This document shows, one piece after another, positions 12,361 to 24,110 of a stretch of DNA of 64,000 nucleotides (positions within the stretch are counted from its first letter, which is position 1; every line of letters begins with the position of its first letter). Made by a program: the position numbers and the translations under genes. Origin of the DNA: Macrotis lagotis (lineage: Eukaryota > Chordata > Mammalia > Peramelemorphia > Peramelidae); contig NC_133658.1 in the NCBI RefSeq assembly GCF_037893015.1, positions 257,465,856 through 257,529,855 of the forward strand, read 5' to 3'. A model generated the notes under the pieces. The model worked only from the letters and a program-made list of their open reading frames with translations, was not told the DNA's origin and made no database searches.

Positions 12361-12989
12361 CAATTTCCAGATCTTAGTAGATGGTCTTTGTTTTGTATGA
12401 AAAATATTATCACTGTCTGACTGTACTTTGGGGGAGAAGTCTCTTTATATTTAACTAGGCTTATAATCAGAAGTCAATCAGTTTTTGTCCTCACTTCTGA
12501 AGTTTTTCCAGCTTATTAGTACCTGTATCCCTGGTAATTTACTTCCCTAACATTTTTTCTGAGGACCCTGGATGACCTCTATATTGTAATGAAGCCATCA
12601 GCCAAGTTGTTTAACTGAGATTGGCTATTTAGATTTTATAAATGATTGTGTACAAATCTTGATTTTTTTCTTCCCTCCCTCCCCTCCCCCCCAGTTGTAT
12701 CTGACTTGGTATGGGAAAGTATATAAAAAAGTATTGTGACTCAGGCTGCCTGCGTTCTAGTTATTTTCGGTCAAATAGTCAGTATGTACAAAAGTTGAAG
12801 TTGAACTCAGATCTTCCTGACTCTAAGACTGACTTTCTATTTATGACAACATAATATATCTCACTCTTATAATTTACACACGTATGAGTATATATGTGCA
12901 CATACACATATATGTCCAAAACATATACATAGTCAATAAATATTTATAACTACACTTGTATACATAAATATCTTTATAATTTATAAGGT

Positions 12990-13145
12990 ATTTTTATCAC
13001 AACCTTGCAAGATAGGAAATACAAATATGATTACCCTCATGTTAGAAATGAGAAAACTAAGGGACCAAGTGACTTGTCCATGGTCATACAGGTTAAAATG
13101 CCAATTCTGTGACTTGAAGCCAGATCAATTTTTTCTAGTGCAAAG
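12990..13145 (-). mobile_element. MIR SINE
   Basis: ttaccctcatgttagaaatgagaaaactaagggaccaagtgacttgtccatggtcatacagg is a minus-strand MIR core. Confidence 0.65.
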
Positions 13146-13604
13146 TCTAGGGCTCCCTATAATCCTGGTTTCTTTCTTCTTTCCTTGGTATCTAGAGTTG
13201 CAGCTTAACTATTTGTGAGTTTGAATTTCTTAAAATCAAGGACAAGACCTATATAATTTTCTTTGGTTCTTTGAAATAGTAGTAATTTCATCATTTTGCA
13301 GACTTGCTCCTTGGGGGAACTTACAAGATCTCCTTGTAACCTTTTTTGTTTTTTGTGATGAGCCTCTCTAGATTCATTCACAGATGACAGACTTAGAAAC
13401 TGTAGTGTGGCATATACTTAGAGATTTTCTGGATGGGAAGGACTGATTGAGCTCTAAAAGCATTACCTCACCTTCCTAAGGTACTAAGAAGGACTTTAGT
13501 AAAAAAGTAAAAAAAAAATATCAGTAGAATTGTAGTGAAAAAAGTAGCAGATATGGAATATTAGAAGATATACATTTGGATCCCAACTCTGTCACTTAGT
13601 ATCT

Positions 13605-13825
13605 GTGTGACTTTGCTCTGTTGTGTCTTACTCTTCTTGACCCTACTTGAAGTATTCTTCAGAAAGATACTAGAGTGTTTTGCCATTTTTTTCTCCAGCT
13701 CAGTTTACAGATGAGGAAACTGAGGCAAACAGTATAAAGTGACTTGTTCAGGGTCATACTGCTAATAAGTATCTGAGGACAGATTTGAACTCTGTTAGGT
13801 GAATCTTCCTGACTATGCCATACTC
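13605..13825 (-). mobile_element. tRNA-headed SINE with RTE-type tail (MAR1-like)
   Basis: On the plus strand it begins with the antisense tail (tgtgtcttactcttcttgaccc). It then reads gttttgccatttttttctccagctcagtttacagatgagg, tgacttgttcagggtcatactgcta and ends in the antisense tRNA-like head. Confidence 0.7.
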
Positions 13826-14109
13826 ATGATATAAACCATGACTTAATTAAAATTAATTCAAATTATAATTTTGTAGTTAAAATAAGTACCAAGAGTGAAT
13901 ATTTGATAGGGATAAGTTTTCTCACTCACTCCCCACCCAAACCAGGCAATTTAAAGGAGAATTAATGAAGCTAAAATTAAATATGATTCATTGCATTTGT
14001 TTCTGTTTATATTTAAACTTTTCTATTTTGAGTTTTATTGCCTTATGTTTATATGACACCTTAAAAGGGCCATTTCCTTCAGACTTTAGACTCTCAGTCC
14101 CCTTTACTA

Positions 14110-14315
14110 ATACACCTAGAGATTTTGAATAGTACACAGTGCTCTGAATTTGGAGTGAGAAGACCTGGACCTCAGTCTTAGCTTTCCTACTTCTTATCTT
14201 TGTGACCTCTAATAAGTCATTTTTCTCTGTCTCATGGTTTTTCTAGGTGTAAAATGAGGGTCTTGAACTAAAGAACTTCTTAGGTCTCTTTCAGCTATCA
14301 AATGATCTTATTAGT
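14110..14315 (+). mobile_element. MIR SINE
   Basis: It reads atagtacacagtgctctgaatttggagtgagaagacctgg...aatgagggtcttgaactaaag...ggtctctttcagct, a nearly complete plus-strand MIR variant. Confidence 0.7.
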
Positions 14316-14432
14316 AAGATAAATTAGCAATTTACAAATGGCTTAGCTCAGGTTAAAATAAAATTTTATTGAGCTCTGAAAAAAGTTGTCAGCTAATAAA
14401 ACTATTTTATTAACTCACTGACAGTTTTAAAT

Positions 14433-14512
14433 CCAGAGTGTCCCCAGAGTCTTAGTGTAGTTTTAAGTGGTCAAAGCTTAAAACTGCACTAAGACTTTTG
14501 GAATACCTTGTC
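14433..14512. mobile_element. Mariner-type palindromic MITE
   Basis: The roughly 80-bp element is almost entirely an inverted repeat. gtcttagtgtagttttaag (14449-14467) pairs with cttaaaactgcactaagac across a 9-base spacer, with one mismatch, and the pairing extends more weakly outward (gtccccagagtc against gacttttggaat). It resembles short mariner-derived MITEs with gtcccaaaagtctta-type ends. Confidence 0.55.
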
Positions 14513-14721
14513 TAAGTACCTTTGTTTTTCAAGTCACTTTTCAGTAACTTACATAAAGTCTTTTTAAAGTCTGTTTTATAAAGCAAAGTAAATTAAAAAA
14601 AGCCATGAAGCTAGTTATTATTGTTAGACTAAATCCCTTGAAATAATTTGTAAATTGTCTGACTCATTTGCAAATGAACTAGTCTTGTATATGGATTTTC
14701 ACAAACTGATGGCTGGGTTGA

Positions 14722-14885
14722 CTGTTGTCCTTTGTTCTTGAAGAGGACCAAAATGACATTACCATGTTAAAATCAAGTTAAAGTGTGTCCAACTGTGATT
14801 GATCAGACCAATATGAGTTCAGAGTAGCATAAATAATCCATGTGATCATTTGGGGTGGGTTCTCTGAATTTGTACATCTCTCTTT
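14722..14885 (-). mobile_element. Marsupial SINE tail fragment
   Basis: tgttgtcctttgttcttgaagaggacc is the antisense tail of a marsupial SINE group also seen at 28130, 35405 and (opposite strand) 39165 and 55900. The following body (gtgtccaactgtgattgatcagaccaatatgag) differs from those copies. Confidence 0.5.
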
Positions 14886-14894
14886 TTATTTAAG

Positions 14895-15415
14895 CTATTT
14901 ATTTTTTATCTTTGAAATTTGATTTTATTTTTTCAATTACATGCAATGGTAGTTTTTCAACATTTATTCATTTGCAAATTTATGAGTTCCACATTTTTTT
15001 TACCACCTTCCCTTCCCTCCCCCCTTCCCAAGATGGCAAACAATCTGGTAAAAGTTGCTCATGTACATTCATGTTTATCATATTTATATATTAGTCATAT
15101 TGTGAAAAAGGAATTATTACTAAGGGGAAAGGGAAAAAAACTATGAGAAAGAAAAGAAAAACATAAAAGCAGTTTTAAAAAAGTGAAACTAATATGTTTT
15201 GCTCTGCCTTCAGACTCCATAGTTTTTTCCCTTTGGATGTGGATAGCGTTGTACATTGCAAGTCTCTCAAGGTTGTCCTTGATCTCTGAACTGTTGAAAG
15301 GAGCTGCATCCTTCATAGTTGATTGTTAATATATAAAATGTTCTGTTGATTCTGTTAATTTCACTCAGTATCGGTTTATGCAAGTCTTTCCATGCTTCTC
15401 TAAAGCCTGAATGCT
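14895..15415 (-). mobile_element. L1 3' end, minus strand
   Basis: Antisense landmarks are tcaattacatgcaatggtagtttttcaacattt, a C-rich tract, gactccatagttttttccctttggatg and ctcagtatcggtttatgcaagtctttccatgcttctc. Together these are the L1 3'UTR and the end of ORF2. Confidence 0.75.
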
Positions 15416-16320
15416 CAAGATTCTTTTAAGCTATTTCAGTTCTGTTAGTCTATATAATTACTTTTAGGTGAACACAACCAAGCAGACTAGTTAACTCAGA
15501 CCAGTTAACTCAGGTTTCAAGTGTGATGTGAAGAGTTAGTTTTTTTTTTCTGTGATATCAACCAAAAAGAAAAAAAAAGCTTTAATTTAGTTGAATTTAT
15601 CATTTTGCTGTATGTTTGGATTTTTTTTTTTTGTGGATAAATGTTGGATTTGACTCTTACCAAACTTCAGGAGACATTTTGAAATTCAAAGTGAAAAATG
15701 GGTTACTGAATTGTGAGGTAGACAATCATTCATTCTATTTTCAGAGGATAGAATGCTAGAGACTTTTCCTCAGAGAGCTGCTGGCATGTAGATGCATAAT
15801 TTGTAATTTCAGCACTAGTTTAAGGTGAATGCATAGACTGATCCTTTCTTGGCTGTATTTTCTGAGATGGGAGCCATCAGCCACGGTCATTTCCAATTGG
15901 ATTCTTGTAACTCATGGGATCATATTTTCTTCTGTTTTAAAGATAAAGAGTTGCCATTTAAGATTTAGAAGCACATTAAAGATGATTAATCTTCTTTAAA
16001 ATCATCTTGGGAAATATTATAAAGTATTTTCATGTGGAAGATGAGTTGAGCAATATGCTAGATGAAAGAATATATTTATGATGGATTTTAAGCCTAAAGA
16101 GGAAATTAGGAAAATCAGCCCTGGTTGTCATTATGTATCAAGGCTAAATATATGTGGTTAGAGAATAGAATAAAAATAGGTTAGTGAATCTGCCTGAATC
16201 ATTTGTTTTACTTAGTTTGGTCAACCTTATATTGTTTCTTTTATTGTAGCTAATAAAAGGGAAAAAAAACTATCAATTGAAATTTCTAAACATATAAATC
16301 ATAGAGATTTAAATGTTCTT
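15416..16320. other. Unassigned intronic sequence
   Basis: AT-rich with two poly-T runs (near 15540 and 15625). A short direct repeat (agttaactcag) occurs at about 15488-15516. No exon or named repeat is recognised. Confidence 0.35.
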
Positions 16321-16413
16321 TAAATTAAAATATATTACTTAAATACACATATTATATATATGTATATATATAATATGCCAAGTTATCAATAAGACAATTT
16401 ATAAATAATGTTA

Positions 16414-16609
16414 CAGGAGTGGGGAGCCTTTTTTTCTGCCAAAGGCTATTTGGACATTTATAACATCATTCATGGACTATATTTGCTCAAACATTTAATT
16501 GATTCACCCCTAAAAAGTTCTCAGATTTATTGAATTTTGAGTGCTGCTTGTAGTTGCCTTGGCAACATCAGACCAATATGGCCTATAGCCTCGAGGTTCC
16601 CTGTCCCTG
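16414..16609 (+). mobile_element. hAT-type MITE
   Basis: The 196-bp block starts caggagtggggagccttttt and ends gaggttccctgtccctg, which are mutually inverted termini of the caggggtggggaacc type. The interior (gaattttgagtgctgcttgtagttgccttggcaacatcagaccaatatggcc) matches a marsupial non-autonomous hAT element as I remember it. An 8-bp target duplication is not clear. Confidence 0.65.
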
Positions 16610-16724
16610 ACTGTATATCATAAACTGATACACATAAATTAATATATGTACATAGGTATTTTATATGTATATAGATTATATGTGAATAAATAAATCTCTC
16701 TATATTAAAAATACAGTGGTAGTA

Positions 16725-16830
16725 TTGCATAGGGAGTAGAGAACAGGGGATAGAGAGAGGAAAATGGGCTCAAATCTAGCCTCTAGTGTGGCTGTGTGAA
16801 CCTGGATTAGTCACAACCTCTCATTGTCTT
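16725..16830 (+). mobile_element. MIR SINE, 5' part
   Basis: agtattgcatagggagtagagaac...gctcaaatctagcctctagtgtggctgtgtgaacctgg is a plus-strand MIR head and core. Confidence 0.55.
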
Positions 16831-17102
16831 AGTTGTTGTCCTGCATAGAAAGAGAGCATTTTCTCATAATGGAATTTCTTATTCCATTGAAATAAAAGGT
16901 ACAATCCCTATTTCTATTGTTTCTTTGGAATGAGATATTAGATAATTGATTGGAGGCAATGAGCAATTGGGTGATTTACCCTATATCTCCTAAGAGTAGA
17001 GACTTGAACCCAGTTTTTTCTGAGGTTGCCTTAGTATAAGTTGTATGCTGTGTGCATCCAGGGAAAGAACTTACAAATAGAAGTATATATAGAACGATTT
17101 TA

Positions 17103-17152
17103 CATACACACACAAACACACATAAACACACAAACACACATATATATACAGA
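17103..17152. repeat. CA-rich interrupted microsatellite
   Basis: It consists of acacaca units interrupted by aa and at, then tatata. Confidence 0.85.
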
Positions 17153-17469
17153 GGCATATTTGTATCTAATGGTAGACATCTCTAGGGCAAGACTGAGGCA
17201 AAGAAGAAAAAAAGGAAAAAAAAAGACATTTATAGAATGATTTTGTTTTATATTTAAAAGGAATAGGAAGTTGCACTTAATGAATTTGTACTTTCATGTG
17301 CAGTCATCTTCTTTATTGTACTATTACAGAAGTGCTTGTTTTATGTCATAAATTAAAACTAAAATAGCCTTTTTTAAAAAAAGAATGTTTTAGACTAAAT
17401 TTCTGGCTCACATCAAAAAAGAGAGTTTCCTCCGTGAAAGTTCTCTACATTGATGAAATCACACGTGTG

Positions 17470-17545
17470 GATATACATACAAAAATATATACATATATAT
17501 CATATGTATGTATATATCCACATATATGTGTATATATATATGTTC
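17470..17545. repeat. AT-rich microsatellite
   Basis: Imperfect atatat/catatg units. Confidence 0.8.
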
Positions 17546-17684
17546 ATAAATCCAAAGAAATATTCTGTATTTTATTGAGTGAATGAAATTACATACTGTG
17601 AGTTTCTTTTTCCAGTTACTTATTTATAAAGTTGTATGATTCAATCAATAATAAGCCCCAAATCAAAGCAATTTAGCATGGTAG

Positions 17685-17965
17685 CAATAGCACAGGACTA
17701 AGAATCAGTTGACCAGAATTCTAGGCATTGATGGTCACGATTTTGCCATTTCACTTAAATTAAAAAATAATATGGGGATTAATATCTTGTCCACTGACAT
17801 TGAACAAATTGTTGCTTTGAAAAATAAAATAGTTGTGAAAGTATTTTGAAAAGTATGAAGAATTATACAAGTGAATCTTAGTTTCCTCTTCTGTAAAATG
17901 AGAATATAGATCAGACCTTTAAGGTCCTTTACAGTTCTGCCATCCCATTTTCTAAGATCTCCTCA
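17685..17965 (+). mobile_element. MIR-type SINE, split
   Basis: The head is atggtagcaatagcacaggactaagaatcagttgaccag. After an unassigned stretch, the 3' core tcttagtttcctcttctgtaaaatgagaatat...aggtcctttacagttctg follows at about 17875-17945. Confidence 0.55.
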
Positions 17966-18649
17966 GGTATATAGCATTAAAGCCAGAACTAAGCTTAGTT
18001 ACTACATTAAATTTGGAATTATCTCCTTTGCTAACCGTCTAGGAAATATCAATAAGGCATCTGGAAGCTAAAGGCTCTTGGATCTTAAGCCAGTCTCCCC
18101 AAAAGCTCTGATGATTTTTCTGTTTACTTTTCACACATGGAGGCACTATCACAGAAAAGGTAGAGTTGTCTGCCTACCAAAAAAAGGACAACTTGGAATA
18201 AAAGCAGGGTTTTGTTATACTCCTTTTAAAGGCACCAGTCTCCAATTCATTGATGCTTTGTCTTCAGGCTCCACTGTTAAGCAAATGTTCTGGAAGTGGG
18301 AACTCCCCTTAACCAGCTGTCAAAACTGCTTCACTATATTCCACTGGAGCATCTCAGCAGTATCTCAGATTTTTTTATTCTGTTACTAGAATATTTAACC
18401 TTTCCCACTGGGCCTCTCACTGTCTTTGAATTTCAGAATTCATTGGTTAATTGTAGAAAGGTCAGTCATGATTGAAGCTACCTCTACTTAGGGCAGGACT
18501 TTTAGCTGGTATTCAATAATGATAATAGTCTTAAGCCTAATCAAAGGCCCCCTCCCTTGTCTAGTTTATATTTTTGGGGAGTTTGTTTGATATTAAGTCA
18601 TTCTATTTATTTTTTTACTTTTTTAAAAAAATGAAGTCAACAAGTTAAC

Positions 18650-18790
18650 AAGTATTTATTAAACATTTACTGATGCCAGACATTGTGGGATACAAATGCA
18701 AGCCAAAAAAAGTGATCTTGCCTTGGAGGAATTGATGTTCCAATGGGAGGAGACAATACATAAAAGGAAGCTGAAAAGAGAAGTAGGGGA
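18650..18790 (-). mobile_element. L2 3' fragment
   Basis: acaagtatttattaaacatttactgatgccagacattgtgggatacaaatgcaag...gccttggaggaattgatgttccaatggg is antisense L2 3' sequence. Confidence 0.75.
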
Positions 18791-18851
18791 GGGAAGTTAC
18801 TACCTGTAGGGGCAGGATGTATAGTCAAGAGAACTATACAGGTCAGTGTGG

Positions 18852-18937
18852 ATCATTAGATGAAACTTTAGTGGTTTATTTCTTCCCCTCAGTAACCTAA
18901 GGGGAAGAAATAAACCACTAAAGTTTCATCTAATGAT
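18852..18937. repeat. Perfect inverted repeat, 38-bp arms, 10-base loop
   Basis: The left arm (18852-18889, starting atcattagatgaaactttag) and right arm (18900-18937, ending aaagtttcatctaatgat) are exact reverse complements over all 38 positions. They are separated only by cagtaaccta. The match stops abruptly at both outer ends. No inverted-terminus transposon that I know is this shape, so a fold-back template switch is the likeliest origin; an assembly artefact must be kept in mind. Confidence 0.95.
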
Positions 18938-18989
18938 GAAGGTGATTTCACTATTGTGAACACCTCCAATAGCACTTTACATACATTAT

Positions 18990-19155
18990 CAGCACCATGG
19001 TATAGTTGAAAAATTTTCTGATTTGAAGTCAGAGGACCTGTGTTAAAACCTTGGGTCTGCTTACTTATTCTCCTCTGGGATTTAGTTTCTCATCTGGCAA
19101 GTGAAGGAAGGATGATCAGATGACTTTCTAGCTCTTAAATCAGTGATTCTGTGAT
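18990..19155 (+). mobile_element. MIR SINE
   Basis: ccatggtatagttgaaaaa...gatttgaagtcagaggacctgtgtt...tagtttctcatctggcaagtgaagg...cagtgattctgtg is a near-complete plus-strand MIR. Confidence 0.65.
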
Positions 19156-19159
19156 CTCA

Positions 19160-19345
19160 TTTGAATCTTACAATACCTCTATAAGAGGAATTTTGGGAAT
19201 TTTTATTCCTGTTTTGCATAAGGAGACTGAGGATTGGAGAAGTTAAGCGAGTTGCAAAAAGTCATATAGCTAGTTAATAAACATCAGAAACAAGATACAA
19301 ATCCAAGTCTTCTTGATTGATAGTCCAACACAATATAATAACATA
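19160..19345 (-). mobile_element. MIR SINE, head-to-head with the preceding one
   Basis: It reads tcttacaatacctctataagagg...ttcctgttttgcataaggagactgaggattgg...tagctagttaataa...ccaagtcttcttg, a minus-strand MIR. Confidence 0.65.
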
Positions 19346-19369
19346 GCATGATAATTCTAGTGCCTTTGT

Positions 19370-20160
19370 ATTTTAGTAACAGTATTTATGATATGCTATG
19401 ATCAAAACTTACATGTGGAGGCCACTTCAAACATTTTTTTTTAGGAGATTCTATGGTCAATAGGCATTATCTGTATTGGAGCCAAGTGCTCAAAGTTTTC
19501 CCAGCTTAGTAGAACTAGCCAAAATTAGATCTCTGATGATCAAATAGACTATAATGACAAAAATGGTTTGGGACAAATGAAAACCCCAGAGATACAGAGG
19601 TTCTGGGTAAGTAATAATAACTTTATTCAATAGGATAGCTAATAAAACATTGATGATCAGTGGTTTCTTCTGGAAAACCAAAGACAAAAACCTGAAAGCA
19701 TTGATATACTTTTGGAAAAAAGAATTCCCTGACAAGCAAAAATCAACTAGCATTGGGGGACATATAATGAGGAAGTTGGCTAGAAATCTTTAATTTCTCC
19801 TGCTAAGAATTTGGCTTGATCAGGAGACTCAGCTGCTTCTAGAAATCTGATCAGGGATTCATCTCCACCCAGAACACTCTGGTTGATTTTCTCCTTTATA
19901 AGCTGGGTCACTTTTAATTCTAAGGAAGGGGTTACAAGAAGAGGAACTCATTTCCTCAAGTCTAGAACTTGTCTAGATTGAATTATCTTCACACACTAAA
20001 CAGAAGTAAGGTCTATTTGTGGGGAGTCTGGTCCAAAATCAAGGAGCATGTTCCCTGAGATTTAGGGGCATCTCATCAATCAGTCATTTCCTTCAGAGAC
20101 TTCAATGACTGGGTCCTAAATGATGAAATAAAACTCTGAAATCATAATTAAACAATGAAT
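19370..20160. other. Unassigned block, possibly an unclassified repeat
   Basis: It does not resemble MIR, L2, L1 or the SINEs seen here. An 87-codon minus-strand ORF (19490-19753) shows no family hallmark. The texture could be unique DNA or a repeat I cannot name. Confidence 0.3.
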
Positions 20161-20334
20161 TATTAATATAATAAAAAGAATAATTACTCAGGCTATACTG
20201 TGTTTTTAGACTAGTAAATCACTTTATCATTTTACTTAATTCTCATGACAGATCTATGAATTCAGTGTTACTGATGTTTGTTCCCATTTGACATGAAAAA
20301 AACTAAGAATGAGATAGAAGCCATAATGGTAAAG

Positions 20335-20500
20335 AGAAAGATGTGCTAAATTTGGAGGACCGAAGTTTAGTCCCTTCTTTATCATTTGCTAGTATATATA
20401 ACTCAGAGCCAATCACTTAATCTCTGTAAGAGATTGTAATGTTCCTCATCTATAGAATGAGAGAGTTGGACTAGTTGAACTAAAATCCTATTTAAACTCT
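20335..20500 (+). mobile_element. MIR SINE
   Basis: aaatttggaggaccgaagtttagtccc...agagccaatcacttaatctctgtaag...ctcatctatagaatgagagagttggac is a plus-strand MIR. Confidence 0.6.
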
Positions 20501-20639
20501 AAGCTTTTTGCCTAGGATTACTCTGTTGGTAAGTATCTGAGGTAGCATTTAAACATACATCTTCCTGACTCTATTTTGGGTTGGTACTCTATACATTGTT
20601 CTATGATGCCTCTGGAATCTAGGGTCACCTTTATGCCTC

Positions 20640-22090
20640 AGAGGAGAATCTTAGTGGAGGATATATTATTAATTTATGAAGCAGCCTGATTCTTTCCCAC
20701 ATACTATTTTGCACCCTGGGAAAGTACTTTCTTGACTGGATCATTTTATTTGAATTATATGGAATATTTGGGTCAAAATACCATGAGCCAACCTTGGCTC
20801 TTGGATAGACAAGAATTAAATAGTGGGCAGGATTTACGGGTATTGCTTTAACTCTTTTGGCTTGAAAGGCATAATTACAACTTCTTTCCCAGACACCTGC
20901 TTACACTAACCAGTCTCATAAAAACAAATCCTGCTTATAGCTTGTTTGTAGCCAGAGGAAGAGAAAATGCATTCATCTGTGAACCTGATTTTCTTTTAAT
21001 TTGGTGCAGAGTTTTTGGCTACCAAATAAGTCACTCCACAAGAAGAGACAATGTGATTTTCTTTATAACTGTCAATTGGCTGTGCTTCTTTCTTAGAAAC
21101 ATTTGTATAATAAATAGAATGAAAGAAGAGATGCTGCCTGCCAGATGTTTCTGGATTGATTAAAGATTTAAAAGGAAGAACTATTCCCCGGGCTTCTGGA
21201 CAACCTCTTAACTAGATTGATGATTTGCCCATAGGAGTGAAAGATTCTTTATTGTTCTGAAATGATAGTCTAAAGCTAATACCACTTTAGTGGCACAAAA
21301 AGACATAGGAAAGAGGCTTCATTAGAATAGATTAGATATTTTTATATGGGCTCAGATTTAAAGCATATTTTTCTGAAATGGTTCAAGTTGAATGTTTTTG
21401 AGGTAGAAAATGACTTGTGTGGTACAATGATGACTGTGGTATGATGATAGTTGCTCCAATTTTTTTCTTATTAGTTGGTGATTTTATGTTTGGTAATGAA
21501 TTTGCCCTGAAGTTGAAGACATGAATACCAGAAAAGGGGAGTTACTTATTGCAAAGAACACAGGATAAAGAATATAAGACATAAGGAAGTTGAAATCCTA
21601 CTTATTTTGTTTTGTTCAATTTTTTTTAAATTTAAATTTGATAGTGACTGGAGCAATTACTATCAAAGCTGGAAAAAAGATACAGAAAAGAGAATTTTGG
21701 TGTGGATAGAAAGCTCTTACATTTTTAAGGGAGCAATCATGTCCTTTTCCCAATATTCCAGTGGATCCACGACAAACAAGGATTGACTTCTGTTGATACT
21801 TTTTTTTCCATCTGTTTCCAGTCGATTGTCAAATCTTGTAGTGTTTCTCTTCACAAAATATCTTATATCTCCCCCTTTCTTTCCACTTGGGTTACTAACA
21901 CACTGGTCCATTTAGGTAAGACATTCAATTTTTATTTTTTGCCATGGACTTTTTTACTGTCTGATGGAATTTGTGAATTCCTTCTCAGAATAATGATGAA
22001 AAATTCATAATATAAGTTATGTTTACAAGGGTAATAAATTAGGTTGAAAAATTTGTCAAAATTTTTTTAAAGTGCATGAATTATATGTTA
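20640..22090. other. Unassigned intronic sequence
   Basis: No mobile-element landmarks are recognised over about 1.4 kb. Short ORFs at 20942 and 21783 have no recognisable domain. It may include unique or conserved noncoding DNA. Confidence 0.35.
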
Positions 22091-22099
22091 ATCCCCCTC

Positions 22100-22765
22100 C
22101 CCATGTAACACCTTCTCTCCTCTATTGGGTTATTGTAATAATCTTCTAAATAATATTTTAGCCTCCAATTTTCTCCCTTCTTCACATAATTATCTAGGGG
22201 CCAATTGGATATTTCTAAAGCCATGTTAGGCCCCTGCTCAAGTTTCTGAGGTTTCCTCTTCCCTCTAGAATAAATATAGATTCTTCTGCTGTTTTTTTTT
22301 AAGTCCTTTGCTATCTGTATTCAGTCTGTCTTTCTAGGCTCATTCATAAGGGGAACTTTGCATCTATAGTTAGATAAATCCTTCCAGCTTTCCAGGGAGG
22401 ATATATTGATAATCTTCATGTACTTCATGTACATTTTACACATATTGCCTAAAACCTTTCTTACTTTTTGTGTCTTGTAAACAACACTGAATCTCCCATC
22501 TCCATGCTTTTGCACTAGAATCATCTTCAATGTCCAGAATGAATTACCTCTTCACTTTGGCCTCAGAATTCCTGGGTTCCTTTAAGGATTAGATTAGGTG
22601 CTACCTCCTACATTTTGATAACTCCAGTTATTAATACTCTCTTTATTGAAAGTAGCTTGTGGCTATTTTAAAATATATTTGGTATTTGATTGTCTTTTAC
22701 CCTAATAGAATGGTAATCAAGGGTAACATTTTTCTTAATGCTCTGCCACTAAACTGATATATTAT
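22100..22765 (+). mobile_element. L2 LINE 3' region
   Basis: Recognisable plus-strand L2 features are ctattgggttattgtaataatc, gcccctgctcaagtttctgaggtttcctcttccctc, ctccatgcttttgcactag and ggttcctttaaggattagattaggtgctacctcctac. The last corresponds to the L2 '..agctcaaatgccacctcct' segment. Confidence 0.65.
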
Positions 22766-22879
22766 TTGTAAAAGAGGAACTTCCTTGTTCTGAGTACTAT
22801 TGACAGTTCCAGTTATATTCAGGAATGCATATAAAATCAGTCATCTTATTAGGGAATCAACTGTTTTTAAGGTATAGTT

Positions 22880-22995
22880 TTTAAGTCTCTGTGATCTTGA
22901 GAAAGTTGCTTAAGATTTATCAATATCTTAGTTTTCCTATCCATAAAATGAAAGAGCTAGACTAGATGTTCTCAGTCACTTTCCATTTTTAAATA
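22880..22995 (+). mobile_element. MIR SINE fragment
   Basis: It contains gtctctgtgatcttgagaaagttgcttaag and agttttcctatccataaaatgaaagagctagactagatg. Confidence 0.6.
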
Positions 22996-23499
22996 TATGT
23001 TCTTATGTGCTCTGAAGTTTTGTTGTGAAAGAAATTCTATTTCTGTGGTTGGCAGTTAATATTTTGCTCAAAATTTTATTAGATTAAACTGACTTGTTTA
23101 GGAGGCAACTAATGCAAAACTGTTCCAAGTGATCCAGTAAAATAAATAATATGCATCAGGCAAGGTGGGAACAGAAACATCACATATTAATTAGGGCAAT
23201 CATCATTATGATACCTGTTGAGATCCAGATTTCCAGAGTATCAAAATTGGGAAATTTTGTTACTTGGTGAAATAAGGAAAAAGAGGTAGGCTGTTGAAGG
23301 ATTCAGCACTTAAGGGTCAACTAAAGTCGACACTAACTTTTACAATTAGGTTAAACCTTACTGGAAAGCAGAACACTCTTATGGTTACTTAACAGGGAAT
23401 AGATTTTAAAGTGGAATTACTTAAACTGACTTTGATCATTTACAAAATATTTTCTTGATAATAAAATCATGAAACAGCACAAATATTATAGTACCATTT

Positions 23500-23620
23500 A
23501 CTAGATGAGGAGCCAAAATATTTTTTAGATTTCAGTGCCTTACCTAGGATTAATAAATATCTGAGGATTCAAACCCAGAATGCAGGATTTAAGACTACCT
23601 CACTATTTATTACACTATAT
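23500..23620 (-). mobile_element. MIR SINE fragment
   Basis: tactagatgaggagccaaaat...agtgccttacctaggattaataaatatctgaggattcaaacccag is a minus-strand MIR. Confidence 0.55.
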
Positions 23621-23664
23621 AGTTTTGTAATGATAATGATTACACTAATCAGAACTGATAATCC

Positions 23665-24110
23665 ACTTTACTTCTTTATCTCATTTAGTCTCCCCACAAT
23701 CCAGTTAGTTCATATCCATAATATATATAAATGTATATAAAGATAAAGTTCTTTTCAGATGCTAATGTGCCATATAAAGTGAAGAATTATTATCTCCTTT
23801 TTAAATTAGGAAACTGACTCTAAACAATGTAACTGAATCAGGATTTAGCCCTAATCTTTGGTACCCATCTTGACTGGGAGTGTCAAATCAAGTTCCTGGA
23901 GATAAAACAATAACAGTAATTATTATTTCACTCTCCTATCCATACATATATCTTTAAGGTTGCAAAGTACTTTATGTATATTATCTCCTTTGATTCTCAT
24001 ACCAACCCTATGAGGTTGGTTTTATTATTACCATTTTTGAAATAAAAAAGAAAACAAACCCATGAAACCTTTAATTTTACAAGTTAAGTCATTTACCTAG
24101 GGCATCTTTT
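23665..24110 (-). mobile_element. Two minus-strand MIR-type fragments
   Basis: Part one (about 23665-23870) ends in a taggaaactgactctaaac core. Part two (about 23945-24110) contains gcaaagtactttatgtatattatctcctttgattctcataccaaccctatgagg. Confidence 0.55.

Noticed and set aside
18078-18389. 103-codon frame as a small gene or intron-hosted exon
   Set aside because: No domain, no codon bias and no splice context; the frame is within chance expectation for 64 kb.
19370-20160. LTR fossil
   Set aside because: No paired ends, primer-binding site or polyadenylation order could be recognised, so it was left unassigned.
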